Shown here: piece after piece, positions 16,101 through 22,535 of the stretch
Numbering within the stretch: the first letter of the stretch is position 1
How the letters are laid out: the number at the start of each line of letters is the position of its first letter
Virus record (IMG/VR): IMGVR_UViG_3300039050_000036
Coordinates: 1 to 25,959 of that record
Strand: one strand, 5' to 3'
Source of the DNA: a virus
Length of the DNA stretch: 25,959 nucleotides
Program-made: the position numbers and the translations under genes
The notes under the pieces: model-generated
What the model saw: the letters and a program-made list of their open reading frames with translations, nothing else
The model's database searches: none
Told to the model about the DNA's origin: nothing

Positions 16101-17781
16101 AAAAAATGCTTTAATAGCAGCTACAACAGGAGGATATAATGTCGCCTTAGGTGCTGAAGCATTAGAGACTCAAACTAATGCTAATTATAACGTTGGTATT
16201 GGATATAGAGCTTTAAGACATACTACTGCGTCAGACAGTACCGCAGTTGGATATGCAGCATTAAAAGAAAACACAAGTGGAGCAGAAAACGTTGCAGTCG
16301 GAAAAAACGCTTTAGCTAATAATACTACAGGAGGTTCTAACAATGCTTTCGGTAGTGGAGCATTAGGTAACAATACTACAGGTAATAATAACACCGCCTT
16401 TGGTCATGCAGCTTTAGATGCTGCTGCAACCGCATCACACAATACTGCTGTTGGATATGTAGCCTTAAGTGATAACACCTCTGGAGCATATAACACTGCT
16501 GTAGGATCAACAGCTTTAGATGCTAATACTAATGGAGAAGAAAATACAGCAGTTGGTTATAACTCAATGGGAGCTAATACTACTGGAAATAATAATGCAG
16601 CCTTTGGTTTTGGAGCATTAAGAACAAATACAACTGGTGGAAGTAACACTGCAATAGGTAAAGTAGCTTTAGCTGCTAACACGTCTGCATCAAATAATAC
16701 TGCTGTAGGTAGTTCAGCTTTAGCATCAAACACAACTGGAAGTATGAATGTTGCTGTTGGTGTCGAGGCTTTAAGTTCAGTAACTACAGGAGAAAAAAAT
16801 ATAGCTATTGGTTATCGTGCTGGAGAAGCTATTACAGATTCGGAAGATAACGTAGCAGTTGGACAGCAAGCATTAGAAGAAACCACGACTGGTGATAGAA
16901 ATATAGGTATAGGTACAAGAGCTTTAGATAACAACACGACTGCTAGTGATAATATTGCTATTGGACATGAAGCTTTAAAATCGAACTCAAGTGGAGCCGA
17001 TAATGTAGCAGTTGGTGGATTTTCCCTAGATTCCAATACGACAGGAACAGATAATGTAGCTGTGGGTAAATCTGCGTTAGGAAAAAACACAACAGCAAGT
17101 GATAATACAGCAGTTGGAAGAGAGGCTTTACTGAATTGTACGACAGGAGGTAAAAACTCAGCCGTAGGTAGAGGTGCAATGACTGATTTAACAACTGGAA
17201 CTGGTAACTGTGCTATTGGAGAAAACGCTGCTGCTGATATAACCTCTGGTGCTAATAATGTAGCCGTTGGAATGGACGCTTTAAGGCTTGTTACTACCTC
17301 AAATGGTAATATTGGGATAGGTGAATCTGCTGGTAACAATATAACAACAGGTGCGGGTAATGTTTGTATTGGTACAGGTGCTAGTGCCACATCTGCAACT
17401 GCAGCTGGTGAATTTACACTTGGTAGTGTCAATATCAGTACTTTAAGATGTAATACTCAAACAATTAGTTCTCTATCAGATAAAAGAGATAAAACAAATG
17501 TTATAGATTTGCCTGAAAGCTTAGATTTTATTAATGCACTAAGACCTGTTAAATTTAAATGGGCTACTAGGGACGGTAATTCAAAAGATGATACTTTTGA
17601 ACATGGATTTATTGCACAAGATTTACAATCTGCACAAAAAGAAAATGAAGCAGATTATTTGAAATTAGTTATGGATAATAACCCTGATAGATTAGAAGCT
17701 AGTTATGGAAAATTAGTGCCAATTCTTGTCAACGCAATAAAAGAATTATCAACAAAAGTCACAGCCTTGGAGGGCAAATAA
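13198..17781 (+). CDS. Tail fibre with gp17-like anchor, YadA-type repeats and S74 chaperone
   Basis: A 1527-residue receptor-binding fibre. Residues 8-68 form a T7 gp17-like attachment domain, and KTQEVGARFFSNTGGTMTG follows at about 95-115. Residues 172-400 are decapeptide repeats of the type DAVTTAKIA. A middle part (about 430-680) holds a GDLWWDSATDKLKVYDG segment common in phage fibres. Residues 726-1404 are forty 17-residue repeats of the pattern NTAVGxxALxxNTTGxx, as in YadA-type left-handed beta-rolls. The end is a peptidase S74 intramolecular chaperone with the Ser-Lys dyad Ser1427 and Lys1432 in SDKRDK, then a GFIAQDLQ motif and a terminal coiled coil. Cleavage before Ser1427 would release a 101-residue chaperone after trimerisation. 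No Shine-Dalgarno sequence is seen. Confidence 0.93.
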   Translation: MAVTENSYTGNGSQTNYSFTFPYLKSTDVQVQVDAAVTTAWSFANATTVQFNTAPANGAKIKILRDTNVDSLAATFYAGSSIKSEDLNDNYTQNLYKTQEVGARFFSNTGGTMTGDLTLAEDVEIIFEGATDDAHETKLTVADPTADRTITLPNVTGTVVTTGDTGTVATGMIAADAVNGTKIADDSINSEHYVDGSIDTQHIADSQITTAKIADNNVTTAKIVDANITTAKIAGDAVTQAKIQAGAVGNTKLASDAVTTVKIADNQITTAKIANDAVTADKIANTSVTAGSYSAADITVDAQGRVTAASSGAIATSEITDSAVSTAKLANDSVTTAKIANDAVTAAKIATDTITQGELANSSVGSGELASNSVITSKITDANVTTVKIADSNVTLAKLASDLKQTSISNSDAQLPTSGAVVDYVAAQIAPLGGLEVIATDAAFPNAQPQAGVVISIADAGGLVVNGSGTSTTGRTVGGSTVTINNINSQFNNTTVDNGVAMMVSSTGSGQIYNYHKATLKEADLLSLSGDINDFAERYRVSNTAPTSSLDEGDLWWDSATDKLKVYDGSSWDEVASSGDFYINTISSYTGTGGNSATFDGTAYRFVLSNPGSSAQQHVVSINGVIQKPNSGTSQPSEGFVIDGSSIIFSNAPASGSDYFILTLGTTVSIGTPSDGTVTAPKIASGAVTTAKIADDNVTAAKISNNEDFTINSVTVGKGANSVAGNTVLGESALDASVSGVDNTAIGKNALTALTSGADNTGVGKASLAALTTGSHNTAIGTESMDALSTGSHNTGLGKAALGSLTTADNNTAVGSGTLGLNTTGTNNTAVGRSALVENTTGASNVAVGAYTLDANTTASDNTAVGMGALGLNTTGASNVAVGRGALDSNTTASNNTGLGKDALYANTTGGTNTAVGKDSLASNTTASANTACGKSALQLNTTGANNTAVGKDALYANTTGLSNTAVGKNALIAATTGGYNVALGAEALETQTNANYNVGIGYRALRHTTASDSTAVGYAALKENTSGAENVAVGKNALANNTTGGSNNAFGSGALGNNTTGNNNTAFGHAALDAAATASHNTAVGYVALSDNTSGAYNTAVGSTALDANTNGEENTAVGYNSMGANTTGNNNAAFGFGALRTNTTGGSNTAIGKVALAANTSASNNTAVGSSALASNTTGSMNVAVGVEALSSVTTGEKNIAIGYRAGEAITDSEDNVAVGQQALEETTTGDRNIGIGTRALDNNTTASDNIAIGHEALKSNSSGADNVAVGGFSLDSNTTGTDNVAVGKSALGKNTTASDNTAVGREALLNCTTGGKNSAVGRGAMTDLTTGTGNCAIGENAAADITSGANNVAVGMDALRLVTTSNGNIGIGESAGNNITTGAGNVCIGTGASATSATAAGEFTLGSVNISTLRCNTQTISSLSDKRDKTNVIDLPESLDFINALRPVKFKWATRDGNSKDDTFEHGFIAQDLQSAQKENEADYLKLVMDNNPDRLEASYGKLVPILVNAIKELSTKVTALEGK
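13711..14400 (+). repeat. Degenerate 30-bp coding repeats (decapeptide DAVTTAKIA type)
   Basis: A roughly 10-residue unit recurs about twenty times, for example DNNVTTAKIV, DANITTAKIA, GDAVTQAKIQ, NDAVTAAKIA. One interruption (about 14065-14150) holds ADITVDAQGRVTAASSG. Shorter relatives return at about 15220-15310. Such repeats occur in many phage fibres and probably form the shaft. Confidence 0.8.
15373..17409 (+). repeat. Forty 51-bp coding repeats (17-residue YadA-like units)
   Basis: Counted by eye, there are forty units of the form N-T-A-V-G-x-x-A-L-x-x-N-T-T-G-x-x. All are 17 residues except one unit of 16 near 16195-16240. The span is 679 residues. Units differ at the x positions and in codon choice, so the array is old and held by selection rather than recently expanded. 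The gene is in frame throughout, so this is not a CRISPR array. Confidence 0.9.
17769..17774 (+). promoter_or_regulatory. Strong Shine-Dalgarno for the small gene at 17782
   Basis: GGAGGG lies 7 bases before the ATG, inside the last codons of the fibre gene. Most genes in the window lack such a site, so this one stands out. Confidence 0.75.
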
Positions 17782-18036
17782 ATGGAAGAAAGAACAACCG
17801 ATGAAGTAGCAGCTATTTTTAAGGCTGCTGGAGATAGCGTAACAGTTATCAACACCGCTAAGACATCAGATGAAACTACTGATGAATACAACGCCAAAAT
17901 TAAGAGAAACGTTGAACACCTTGAGATAATCAAGGCATATAAAAAGTTAGATGGAACCACCTCCATCTGGACTTCTGAAAGTTTTACAGCTATAGATAAA
18001 GCAGTTGTTGACGGTAAGAAAGTCTACGGAGGCTAA
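17782..18036 (+). CDS. Small conserved-type protein between two fibres
   Basis: An 84-residue soluble protein without membrane segment or signal peptide. The first 45 residues look helical (TTDEVAAIFKAAGD, EYNAKIKRNVEHLEII), followed by KAYKKLDGTTSIWTSES and a short C-terminal helix ending KKVYGG. I recall similar proteins next to cyanophage fibre genes but know no function. Its place between two fibres and its own strong ribosome binding site suggest a fibre chaperone or connector, which is inference. Confidence 0.75.
   Translation: MEERTTDEVAAIFKAAGDSVTVINTAKTSDETTDEYNAKIKRNVEHLEIIKAYKKLDGTTSIWTSESFTAIDKAVVDGKKVYGG
18028..18032 (+). promoter_or_regulatory. Strong Shine-Dalgarno for the second fibre
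   Basis: GGAGG lies 7 bases before the ATG at 18040, overlapping the end of the upstream gene. Together with the site at 17769 it marks these two genes as the ones with canonical initiation signals. Confidence 0.75.
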
Positions 18037-18039
18037 TTA

Positions 18040-19509
18040 ATGGCATTAACAAAAGTTGATGATAGGGGTTTAAAGACTCCTATCGACCTCCAAGATAACG
18101 AGAAGATCCGCTTGGGAACAGGAAATGATTTAGAAATTTATCATGATGGAACGGACTCGATTCTTAAAGATACAAGAAATTCGGGTAATTTAAGAATACA
18201 CGCAGATAGTATTGGTTTTAATGATAAAGATGTAAGTGAAACAATGTTGCTTGCAACAGCAGATGGTTCAGTAGATCTATATTACAATGGTAGTAAAAAG
18301 TTTGAGACTACTGCTTCGGGTGTAGATGTAACTGGAAACTGCACTATCACTGGTAATTTTAGAGGTAACGATGGCGTAATGTTAAATCTCGGGAATAGTG
18401 ATGACCTACAGATTTATCATGATGGAGCAGATGACCGTATTGACTCTGGTTCTACAAACAGCATGATAATTGCAAGTAAATATTTGCGATTAATGAATCA
18501 AGCTGCTAATGAGACTATGGCAAAGTTTACTGAAAACGGAGCCGTAGAGTTAAATTACGACAACAGTAAAAAGTTTGAGACAACAAGCTCTGGTATTACT
18601 GTATCAGGAAGTGATACTACAGGTTCAATAATACAAGGTGATTTTCGATTAAAAACTGCTAGTGGAACACAACATATTGTATATGATGCTAGTAATTCAA
18701 GAATAAATTTTGCAGATAGTATTAATGCTACTTTTGGAGATGCAAATGATTTACAAATTTATCATGATGGTACGAACTCCATTATTAAAAACACACAGGA
18801 GGATCTATATATAGATTGTCAGAGTGATGATTTAATACTTAAAGCAGCAGATAATATTTTTATACAACCTGATAGTGGTGATAATGGTATAAATATTAAT
18901 GGTAATGGAGCCGTAGAACTATATTACGATAACAGTAAAAAATTTGAGACTCAAGATACCGGAGCAAAAGTTACTGGCACACTCTCTGTTACTGGTGCAA
19001 TATATACCGATAATGAGTTTAACATGACTGGTCAAGGTAATAAATTCATTGACACAGCTCATAAAGATCACTATTTATATTTCAGACGAATTAATGACGG
19101 AGACGGTGGACACGCTACTCATTGTACTGTAAATAGTTCTGGCGAATGGTCTGCAAATTTTAATGATACTTCTGATGAAAAATTAAAAGAAAATATTACT
19201 GCAATATCTGATGGAGCTATTAGTAAAGTTAAACAATTACGCCCAGTAAATTTTGATTGGAAAGAAACAGATAAATCTAATAATGTTAGTGGTTTTATAG
19301 CTCAAGAAATTAAAACAGTCTTACCAAATCTTGTATATGGCACTGAGTATGATCCAACAATTGTAGACGAGCAGTCACAACGTATAAAAAGTACAGGATA
19401 TTCAGTTAACACAATAGGTATCGTTGCACATTTAACTAAAGCCTTACAAGAAGCAATAACAAAAATTGAAACACTAGAAACTAAAGTCGCAGCATTAGAA
19501 GCTAAGTAA
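18040..19509 (+). CDS. Second tail fibre with S74 self-cleaving chaperone
   Basis: A 489-residue fibre-type protein. It has no gp17-like anchor. Two motifs alternate: DLQIYHDGxxSxI at about residues 30, 122 and 237, and AVELYYDNSKKFET at about 77, 168 and 291. Both are common in marine phage fibres. A peptidase S74 domain ends the protein, with the dyad Ser378 and Lys383 in SDEKLKENI, then LRPVNFDW, GFIAQEIK, and a closing coiled coil (ETLETKVAALEAK). Self-cleavage before Ser378 would free a 112-residue chaperone. Without an anchor it may attach to the long fibre or be a separate short fibre. It has a clear GGAGG site. The stop overlaps the next ATG. Confidence 0.88.
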   Translation: MALTKVDDRGLKTPIDLQDNEKIRLGTGNDLEIYHDGTDSILKDTRNSGNLRIHADSIGFNDKDVSETMLLATADGSVDLYYNGSKKFETTASGVDVTGNCTITGNFRGNDGVMLNLGNSDDLQIYHDGADDRIDSGSTNSMIIASKYLRLMNQAANETMAKFTENGAVELNYDNSKKFETTSSGITVSGSDTTGSIIQGDFRLKTASGTQHIVYDASNSRINFADSINATFGDANDLQIYHDGTNSIIKNTQEDLYIDCQSDDLILKAADNIFIQPDSGDNGININGNGAVELYYDNSKKFETQDTGAKVTGTLSVTGAIYTDNEFNMTGQGNKFIDTAHKDHYLYFRRINDGDGGHATHCTVNSSGEWSANFNDTSDEKLKENITAISDGAISKVKQLRPVNFDWKETDKSNNVSGFIAQEIKTVLPNLVYGTEYDPTIVDEQSQRIKSTGYSVNTIGIVAHLTKALQEAITKIETLETKVAALEAK

Positions 19510-19907
19510 TGGAAGTACCCACCATAGTATTACCTGATGCAGTACAGATAGAGACAGTTGAAATACCTTTACCTACAGCTGACGTACCTTATTATATTCC
19601 TATGGTTGTTCCACCCAGCGACCTTAGAGATCAAGAAGCTAAACCCGTCAAGACTGAGGAGAAACCACCCGAACCACCTACCTTAAAAATACCGTTTATT
19701 AAACAGCCAATACCACAACCTTCTACGGAAGTTATAGTAGTGGCAGCTACAACAGCAGTTACAGCTGTGGCAGCTACAACGGTTACACAGCCTTTAATTG
19801 AATGGCTACGTAAAAAAGTACAAAAATTCCTACAAGATAAGATCGCTAAATGGAGAAAAAACCGGAAGAACAAAAAGGACTCTTCAAACGAATCAAAGAA
19901 GGAATAG
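19509..19907 (+). CDS. Proline-rich protein with one membrane segment and basic tail
   Basis: A 132-residue protein in three parts: residues 1-75 rich in Pro and acidic residues (PPSDLRDQEAKPVKTEEKPPEPP); a hydrophobic Ala/Thr/Val segment at about 74-95 (EVIVVAATTAVTAVAATTV); and a strongly basic C-terminus (WLRKKVQ, KWRKNRKNKK). The charge pattern suggests an N-out, C-in membrane protein. The ATG overlaps the fibre stop (TAATG), and the last 58 bases overlap the next gene in another frame. I do not recognise the family. A role in lysis or envelope interaction is possible from its place beside a possible holin. Confidence 0.75.
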   Translation: MEVPTIVLPDAVQIETVEIPLPTADVPYYIPMVVPPSDLRDQEAKPVKTEEKPPEPPTLKIPFIKQPIPQPSTEVIVVAATTAVTAVAATTVTQPLIEWLRKKVQKFLQDKIAKWRKNRKNKKDSSNESKKE

Positions 19908-20131
19908 ACGATCATGAAGAACAGATGGTGGTATTGGGGGCGATGGTTCGTCTTGGTGTCGTTATCTGGTCTGGGTTTATCATAACCCTTAATTATGTCG
20001 AACTACCCATGGTTAAAAAGAGTCCCGGTGGGGATATAACATTCCCAGCTTCAATATTTACTGGAGCACTCGCCACTTTTGGCTTGTCCACTGGCAATGG
20101 TAAGAAACAAGAACAAAAACCTAAGACATGA
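19850..20131 (+). CDS. Small membrane protein, possible holin
   Basis: A 93-residue protein with a charged N-terminus, a hydrophobic segment at about residues 25-50 (MVVLGAMVRLGVVIWSGFII), a weaker one at about 64-80 (ITFPASIFTGALATFGL), and a Lys/Gln-rich end. Two membrane segments, charged tail, small size and the position after the fibres, where T7 has holin gene 17.5, fit a holin. The sequence is not like T7 gp17.5, and I see no lysozyme in the window, so this stays tentative. It overlaps the upstream gene by 58 bases, and its stop overlaps the next start (ATGA). Confidence 0.6.
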   Translation: MEKKPEEQKGLFKRIKEGIDDHEEQMVVLGAMVRLGVVIWSGFIITLNYVELPMVKKSPGGDITFPASIFTGALATFGLSTGNGKKQEQKPKT

Positions 20132-20490
20132 CTAAATGGATAATACTCTTAGCACTGTTGTCACCCACAGCCGCAAGAGCAAACACTGTAACGCCTCAGT
20201 TTACAACAGGGTCGATGCAGTCAACAACGACAACAAACCAAACTATAACAGAAACCATAGAACACGATATCAAAGGAGCCGAAGTAACAACATACAGTGG
20301 TACAAATATCGAAGTTGGTGGAACTGGTGGAATAGGGGCAACAACAGCAACTTACACACCAGTAGACGATGCAGTGGACTGGGATCTACAGATCACAACC
20401 AGAGAAGCAGGCACGATAGAAACAATATCAATCGAAAGAGAGATCGAAACAGATTCTACTACCAATACTTACTCTATCTTCTCGCAATAG
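20128..20490 (+). CDS. Secreted threonine-rich protein
   Basis: A 120-residue protein with a clear signal peptide: MTKWIILLALLSPTAARA, cut after ARA. The mature part is rich in Thr, Ser and Gly (TTTTNQTITETIEH, GGTGGIGATTATY), probably beta-structured and exported. There is no cysteine lipobox. I recall similar Thr-rich secreted proteins ending in a SxFSQ-type C-terminus in cyanophages, always followed by the family at 20427-20978. Function unknown. The start overlaps the previous stop (ATGA). Confidence 0.75.
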   Translation: MTKWIILLALLSPTAARANTVTPQFTTGSMQSTTTTNQTITETIEHDIKGAEVTTYSGTNIEVGGTGGIGATTATYTPVDDAVDWDLQITTREAGTIETISIEREIETDSTTNTYSIFSQ

Positions 20491-20978
20491 CGACACCTGT
20501 TTATGCTGAGGATACAAACGTCAGCAATCCTGTAGCTGCTGCTACCGGTAACGTAACTAATCAAGCTGTACAGTTCCAAAACAACGGAGCACAAAGCAGG
20601 CAGTATTTTGGTCCTAATATAAGCTGTAATGGAAGTACAATGACATTCCAGCCTTTTTATATGGGTAATCATACCAAACCACTGGATGAGTTTATGCAGC
20701 CTACAAGTTACACGTTAGCTGAGAACTGGGGATTTCAAATTAACTTTATGATTCCTCTAGATAAGTCAGGCTATCAACAATGCAAAGATATAGCAAAACG
20801 GTATGAAGAAAAGATGAGGCTTGAGTATGAACTTACAAGAGCCCATAAGTGTGCAGACTTACAAAAGAAAGGCTTTCAGATACGACCTAATACAGATATG
20901 TATATTCTGTGTCAGGATATAGTACCTATAGTCAAAGTCAAGCCACCTAAAAAAGAAAAGAAATTTAAATTATTCTAA
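20427..20978 (+). CDS. Exported-type conserved protein, start codon unclear
   Basis: The product has a signal-like segment (LLYLLAIATPVYA, cut before ED) and then a mature part of about 160 residues, including NPVAAATGNVTNQAVQFQNN, SCNGSTMTFQPFYMGN, a helix at ELTRAHKCADL and a basic end. I recall this family from both podo- and myovirus-type cyanophages. No ATG, GTG or TTG lies in frame just before the signal segment: the nearest options are ATC at 20427 or TTA at 20469. The frame is open back to an ATG at 20136, but that part overlaps the whole previous gene and looks like a shadow of its Thr/Asn-rich codons. A -1 frameshift from the previous gene or a sequence error are alternatives. The start given is a guess. 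Confidence 0.6.
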   Translation: MNRKRDRNRFYYQYLLYLLAIATPVYAEDTNVSNPVAAATGNVTNQAVQFQNNGAQSRQYFGPNISCNGSTMTFQPFYMGNHTKPLDEFMQPTSYTLAENWGFQINFMIPLDKSGYQQCKDIAKRYEEKMRLEYELTRAHKCADLQKKGFQIRPNTDMYILCQDIVPIVKVKPPKKEKKFKLF

Positions 20979-21142
20979 TGAGTACATTCACAGATGCACA
21001 TAAAACAGGTCAGCCACCTTTAGATGGTCCTAATGATCTGAAACCAGAAGTTAAGACTTCTTTCCTTATAGAAAAAGAAGGAAAACCAAAAACTAAAAAA
21101 ACAACTAAGAAAAAACAAATCGTAACACCCGGAGAAGAGTAA
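20978..21142 (+). CDS. Small basic hypothetical protein
   Basis: A 54-residue product beginning MSTFTDAHKTGQPPLDGPND and ending in a Lys/Thr-rich tail (KPKTKKTTKKKQIVTPGEE). The ATG overlaps the previous stop (TAATG) and its own stop overlaps the next ATG. No domain recognised; probably disordered. The double overlap is the main support. Confidence 0.6.
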   Translation: MSTFTDAHKTGQPPLDGPNDLKPEVKTSFLIEKEGKPKTKKTTKKKQIVTPGEE

Positions 21143-21300
21143 TGTTAGCATTAATTAAACCACTTGTACTAACAAGCTTGAAAAGCCCTAAGTTTAAGAA
21201 GTTTGTTGTTGACCTACTAGAAAAGCTAGTTGAGTCTACAGATAATGACTTAGATGACAGAGCACTACAAATCGTTAAAAAAGGACTAGACATCGAATGA
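21142..21300 (+). CDS. Small helical hypothetical protein
   Basis: A 52-residue product, beginning MLALIKPLVLTSLKSPKFKK, with helical amphipathic sequence (VVDLLEKLVEST, ALQIVKKGLD). I recall similar short proteins in this region of cyanophages. The first hydrophobic stretch is too short and interrupted for a sure membrane segment. It starts with TAATG and ends with ATGA. Function unknown. Confidence 0.6.
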   Translation: MLALIKPLVLTSLKSPKFKKFVVDLLEKLVESTDNDLDDRALQIVKKGLDIE

Positions 21301-21692
21301 CTTGGAGACCAACTCCCCCAAACCCCGCCGTTATTTCTGACGGCTTTAAAGAAATAGGTGCAGCGTATAAAGCGTCTGTTACCGATAATGACAGTTCAGC
21401 ATCCCCAGCAAGAACCTCTGGTAGTATTACTGTAGATTCTGATTATAAATGTATTGATTTAACAAATGATGGAAATAGTGCTGTATTATTTAGAATAGGT
21501 AATGCTACAAATAATGTGAGTCGTTCAACTTTTGATGGAGTTTTACCCACTGGCGAAAATGGAGGAGGAAAACGTATTAGATTACCTGCAGGGTTTGATG
21601 CTGCCCAAAACCGAATCAGTTTTATTACAGTTGCCACAGGTGCATCAGTTTCAGCGACTGTATATGTAACTGCATATAAAGAACTATCATGA
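21297..21692 (+). CDS. Small beta-rich hypothetical protein
   Basis: A 131-residue protein with no signal peptide or membrane segment. Alternating hydrophobic and polar residues (SGSITVDSDYKCIDLTNDGNSAVLFRIGN, in part; ISFITVATGASVSATVYVTAY) predict a beta sandwich. Such small beta proteins can decorate virions, but nothing proves it here. It is joined to its neighbours by ATGA overlaps at both ends and lies just before the small terminase. Confidence 0.7.
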   Translation: MTWRPTPPNPAVISDGFKEIGAAYKASVTDNDSSASPARTSGSITVDSDYKCIDLTNDGNSAVLFRIGNATNNVSRSTFDGVLPTGENGGGKRIRLPAGFDAAQNRISFITVATGASVSATVYVTAYKELS

Positions 21693-21955
21693 GCGAAACA
21701 AGAGTAATACCTAAGAAGGCCGGCGAGGAAAGCTTTAACGAGCTTCACTACCTTGTAACTGAAGAGTTCTTACGTTTAATAAAGAACGGAGAAGCAAAGA
21801 CTCAAGATTTAAAAGCAGCGTGTGATTGGCTTAAGACTAACGACATTACAGGTGTTGCTCTTGAGGGCAGTCCACTTGACAAACTAGCTTCAATTATACC
21901 GAAGGTAGATCCAGAATTAGTAAAGAGCAGACTCTATGGGAAGACCCGGACCTAA
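21689..21955 (+). CDS. Terminase small subunit (T7 gp18-like)
   Basis: An 88-residue protein, nearly the length of T7 gp18 (89). The segment FNELHYLVTEEFLRLIKNGE at about residues 16-35, then TQDLKAACDWLKTNDITG, matches the pattern of small terminases of T7-like cyanophages. It recognises the concatemeric DNA and regulates the large subunit at packaging. The start overlaps the preceding stop (ATGA), and the last 20 bases overlap the next gene. Confidence 0.85.
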   Translation: MSETRVIPKKAGEESFNELHYLVTEEFLRLIKNGEAKTQDLKAACDWLKTNDITGVALEGSPLDKLASIIPKVDPELVKSRLYGKTRT

Positions 21956-22205
21956 ACTTAGCAAGAATCCCGGTAAGACAGCAAAGTACTACCGAAGCAA
22001 TCCAGAAGCTAGGAAGAAACACAACGAAACAAATAAAAAGATTAACAACACAGATGCTAAACGAACATACAGGCGTGATTTAATGCGTATACGTAGGAAG
22101 CGTAAAGTTAGCCCACATGTGGATTTATCACATCAACCTGACGGCAGTGTTAAGCCTGAGTCAAGAAAAACAAACCGTGGAAGAGGCGGAGCAAGCAGAC
22201 GTTAA
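21936..22205 (+). CDS. Very basic small protein, GRPGPK type
   Basis: An 89-residue protein dominated by Arg and Lys. It begins MGRPGPKLSKNPGKTAKYYR and has a NPEARKKHNETNKKIN helix and a YRRDLMRIRRKRKV stretch, and it ends in a Ser/Arg/Gly-rich tail. I recall this family from many cyanophages with no known function. The charge suggests nucleic-acid binding. It is encoded between the small terminase and the HNH endonuclease, overlapping the former by 20 bases, so a packaging role is possible but unproven. Confidence 0.75.
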   Translation: MGRPGPKLSKNPGKTAKYYRSNPEARKKHNETNKKINNTDAKRTYRRDLMRIRRKRKVSPHVDLSHQPDGSVKPESRKTNRGRGGASRR

Positions 22206-22208
22206 TCT

Positions 22209-22535
22209 ATGACACCATTACTACCAAAACCTGATTACTATTTACACAATTTAATAACGATGACAAGTTCAGAATCTAAAAGGCTCTGGAGAAGAGCTAT
22301 CAAAGAGCACTTTAATTGTCAATGCGTTTATTGCGGAAAAACTTATGAATTACAACAACTTACTATTGACCATGTACACCCTAAATGTAAAGGGGGTAAA
22401 GACGTTGCAACGAATGTTGTATCCTGTTGTCAACGATGTAATCAGGACAAAGGTAGCAACCACTGGCTCGAGTGGATGAGAAATAGATTTGGAATGACAG
22501 ATCGAGAGCATGTAATCCTATCACATATTAATTGA
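22209..22535 (+). CDS. HNH endonuclease
   Basis: A 108-residue HNH nuclease with all key positions. Zinc cysteines are C39 and C42 (CVYC) and C74 and C77 (CQRC). The catalytic core is DHVHP at 54-58, followed by KGGKDVATN (N69) and NQDKG. HNH proteins beside terminase genes are known in other phages to help cut DNA during packaging; alternatively this could be a homing-type enzyme. A second in-frame ATG at 22260 would remove 17 residues before the domain. Its stop shares a base with the next ATG (TGATG). Confidence 0.9.
   Translation: MTPLLPKPDYYLHNLITMTSSESKRLWRRAIKEHFNCQCVYCGKTYELQQLTIDHVHPKCKGGKDVATNVVSCCQRCNQDKGSNHWLEWMRNRFGMTDREHVILSHIN

Noticed and set aside
15373-17409. Regular spaced repeats resembling a CRISPR array
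   Set aside because: The period is 51 bases without distinct spacers, in frame, and encodes a degenerate protein repeat.
15171-17432. Several long open frames on the minus strand (up to 206 codons)
   Set aside because: They lie opposite the repeat regions of the tail fibre and are repetitive Val/Leu/Pro/Ala sequence produced by the antisense of the repeats.
13198-19509. Possible diversity-generating retroelement target in the fibres
   Set aside because: No reverse transcriptase or template repeat is in the window; variation between repeats is that of old tandem units.
20136-20426. In-frame upstream extension giving a 280-residue protein
   Set aside because: It overlaps an entire gene with a good signal peptide and reads as Asn/Arg/His-rich sequence expected from shifted Thr codons. 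The lack of stops is explained by composition, though dual coding is not fully excluded.
22532-22534. TTG start for the 500-residue protein
   Set aside because: The ATG three bases later forms a TGATG overlap with the HNH stop, as other genes in the window do.
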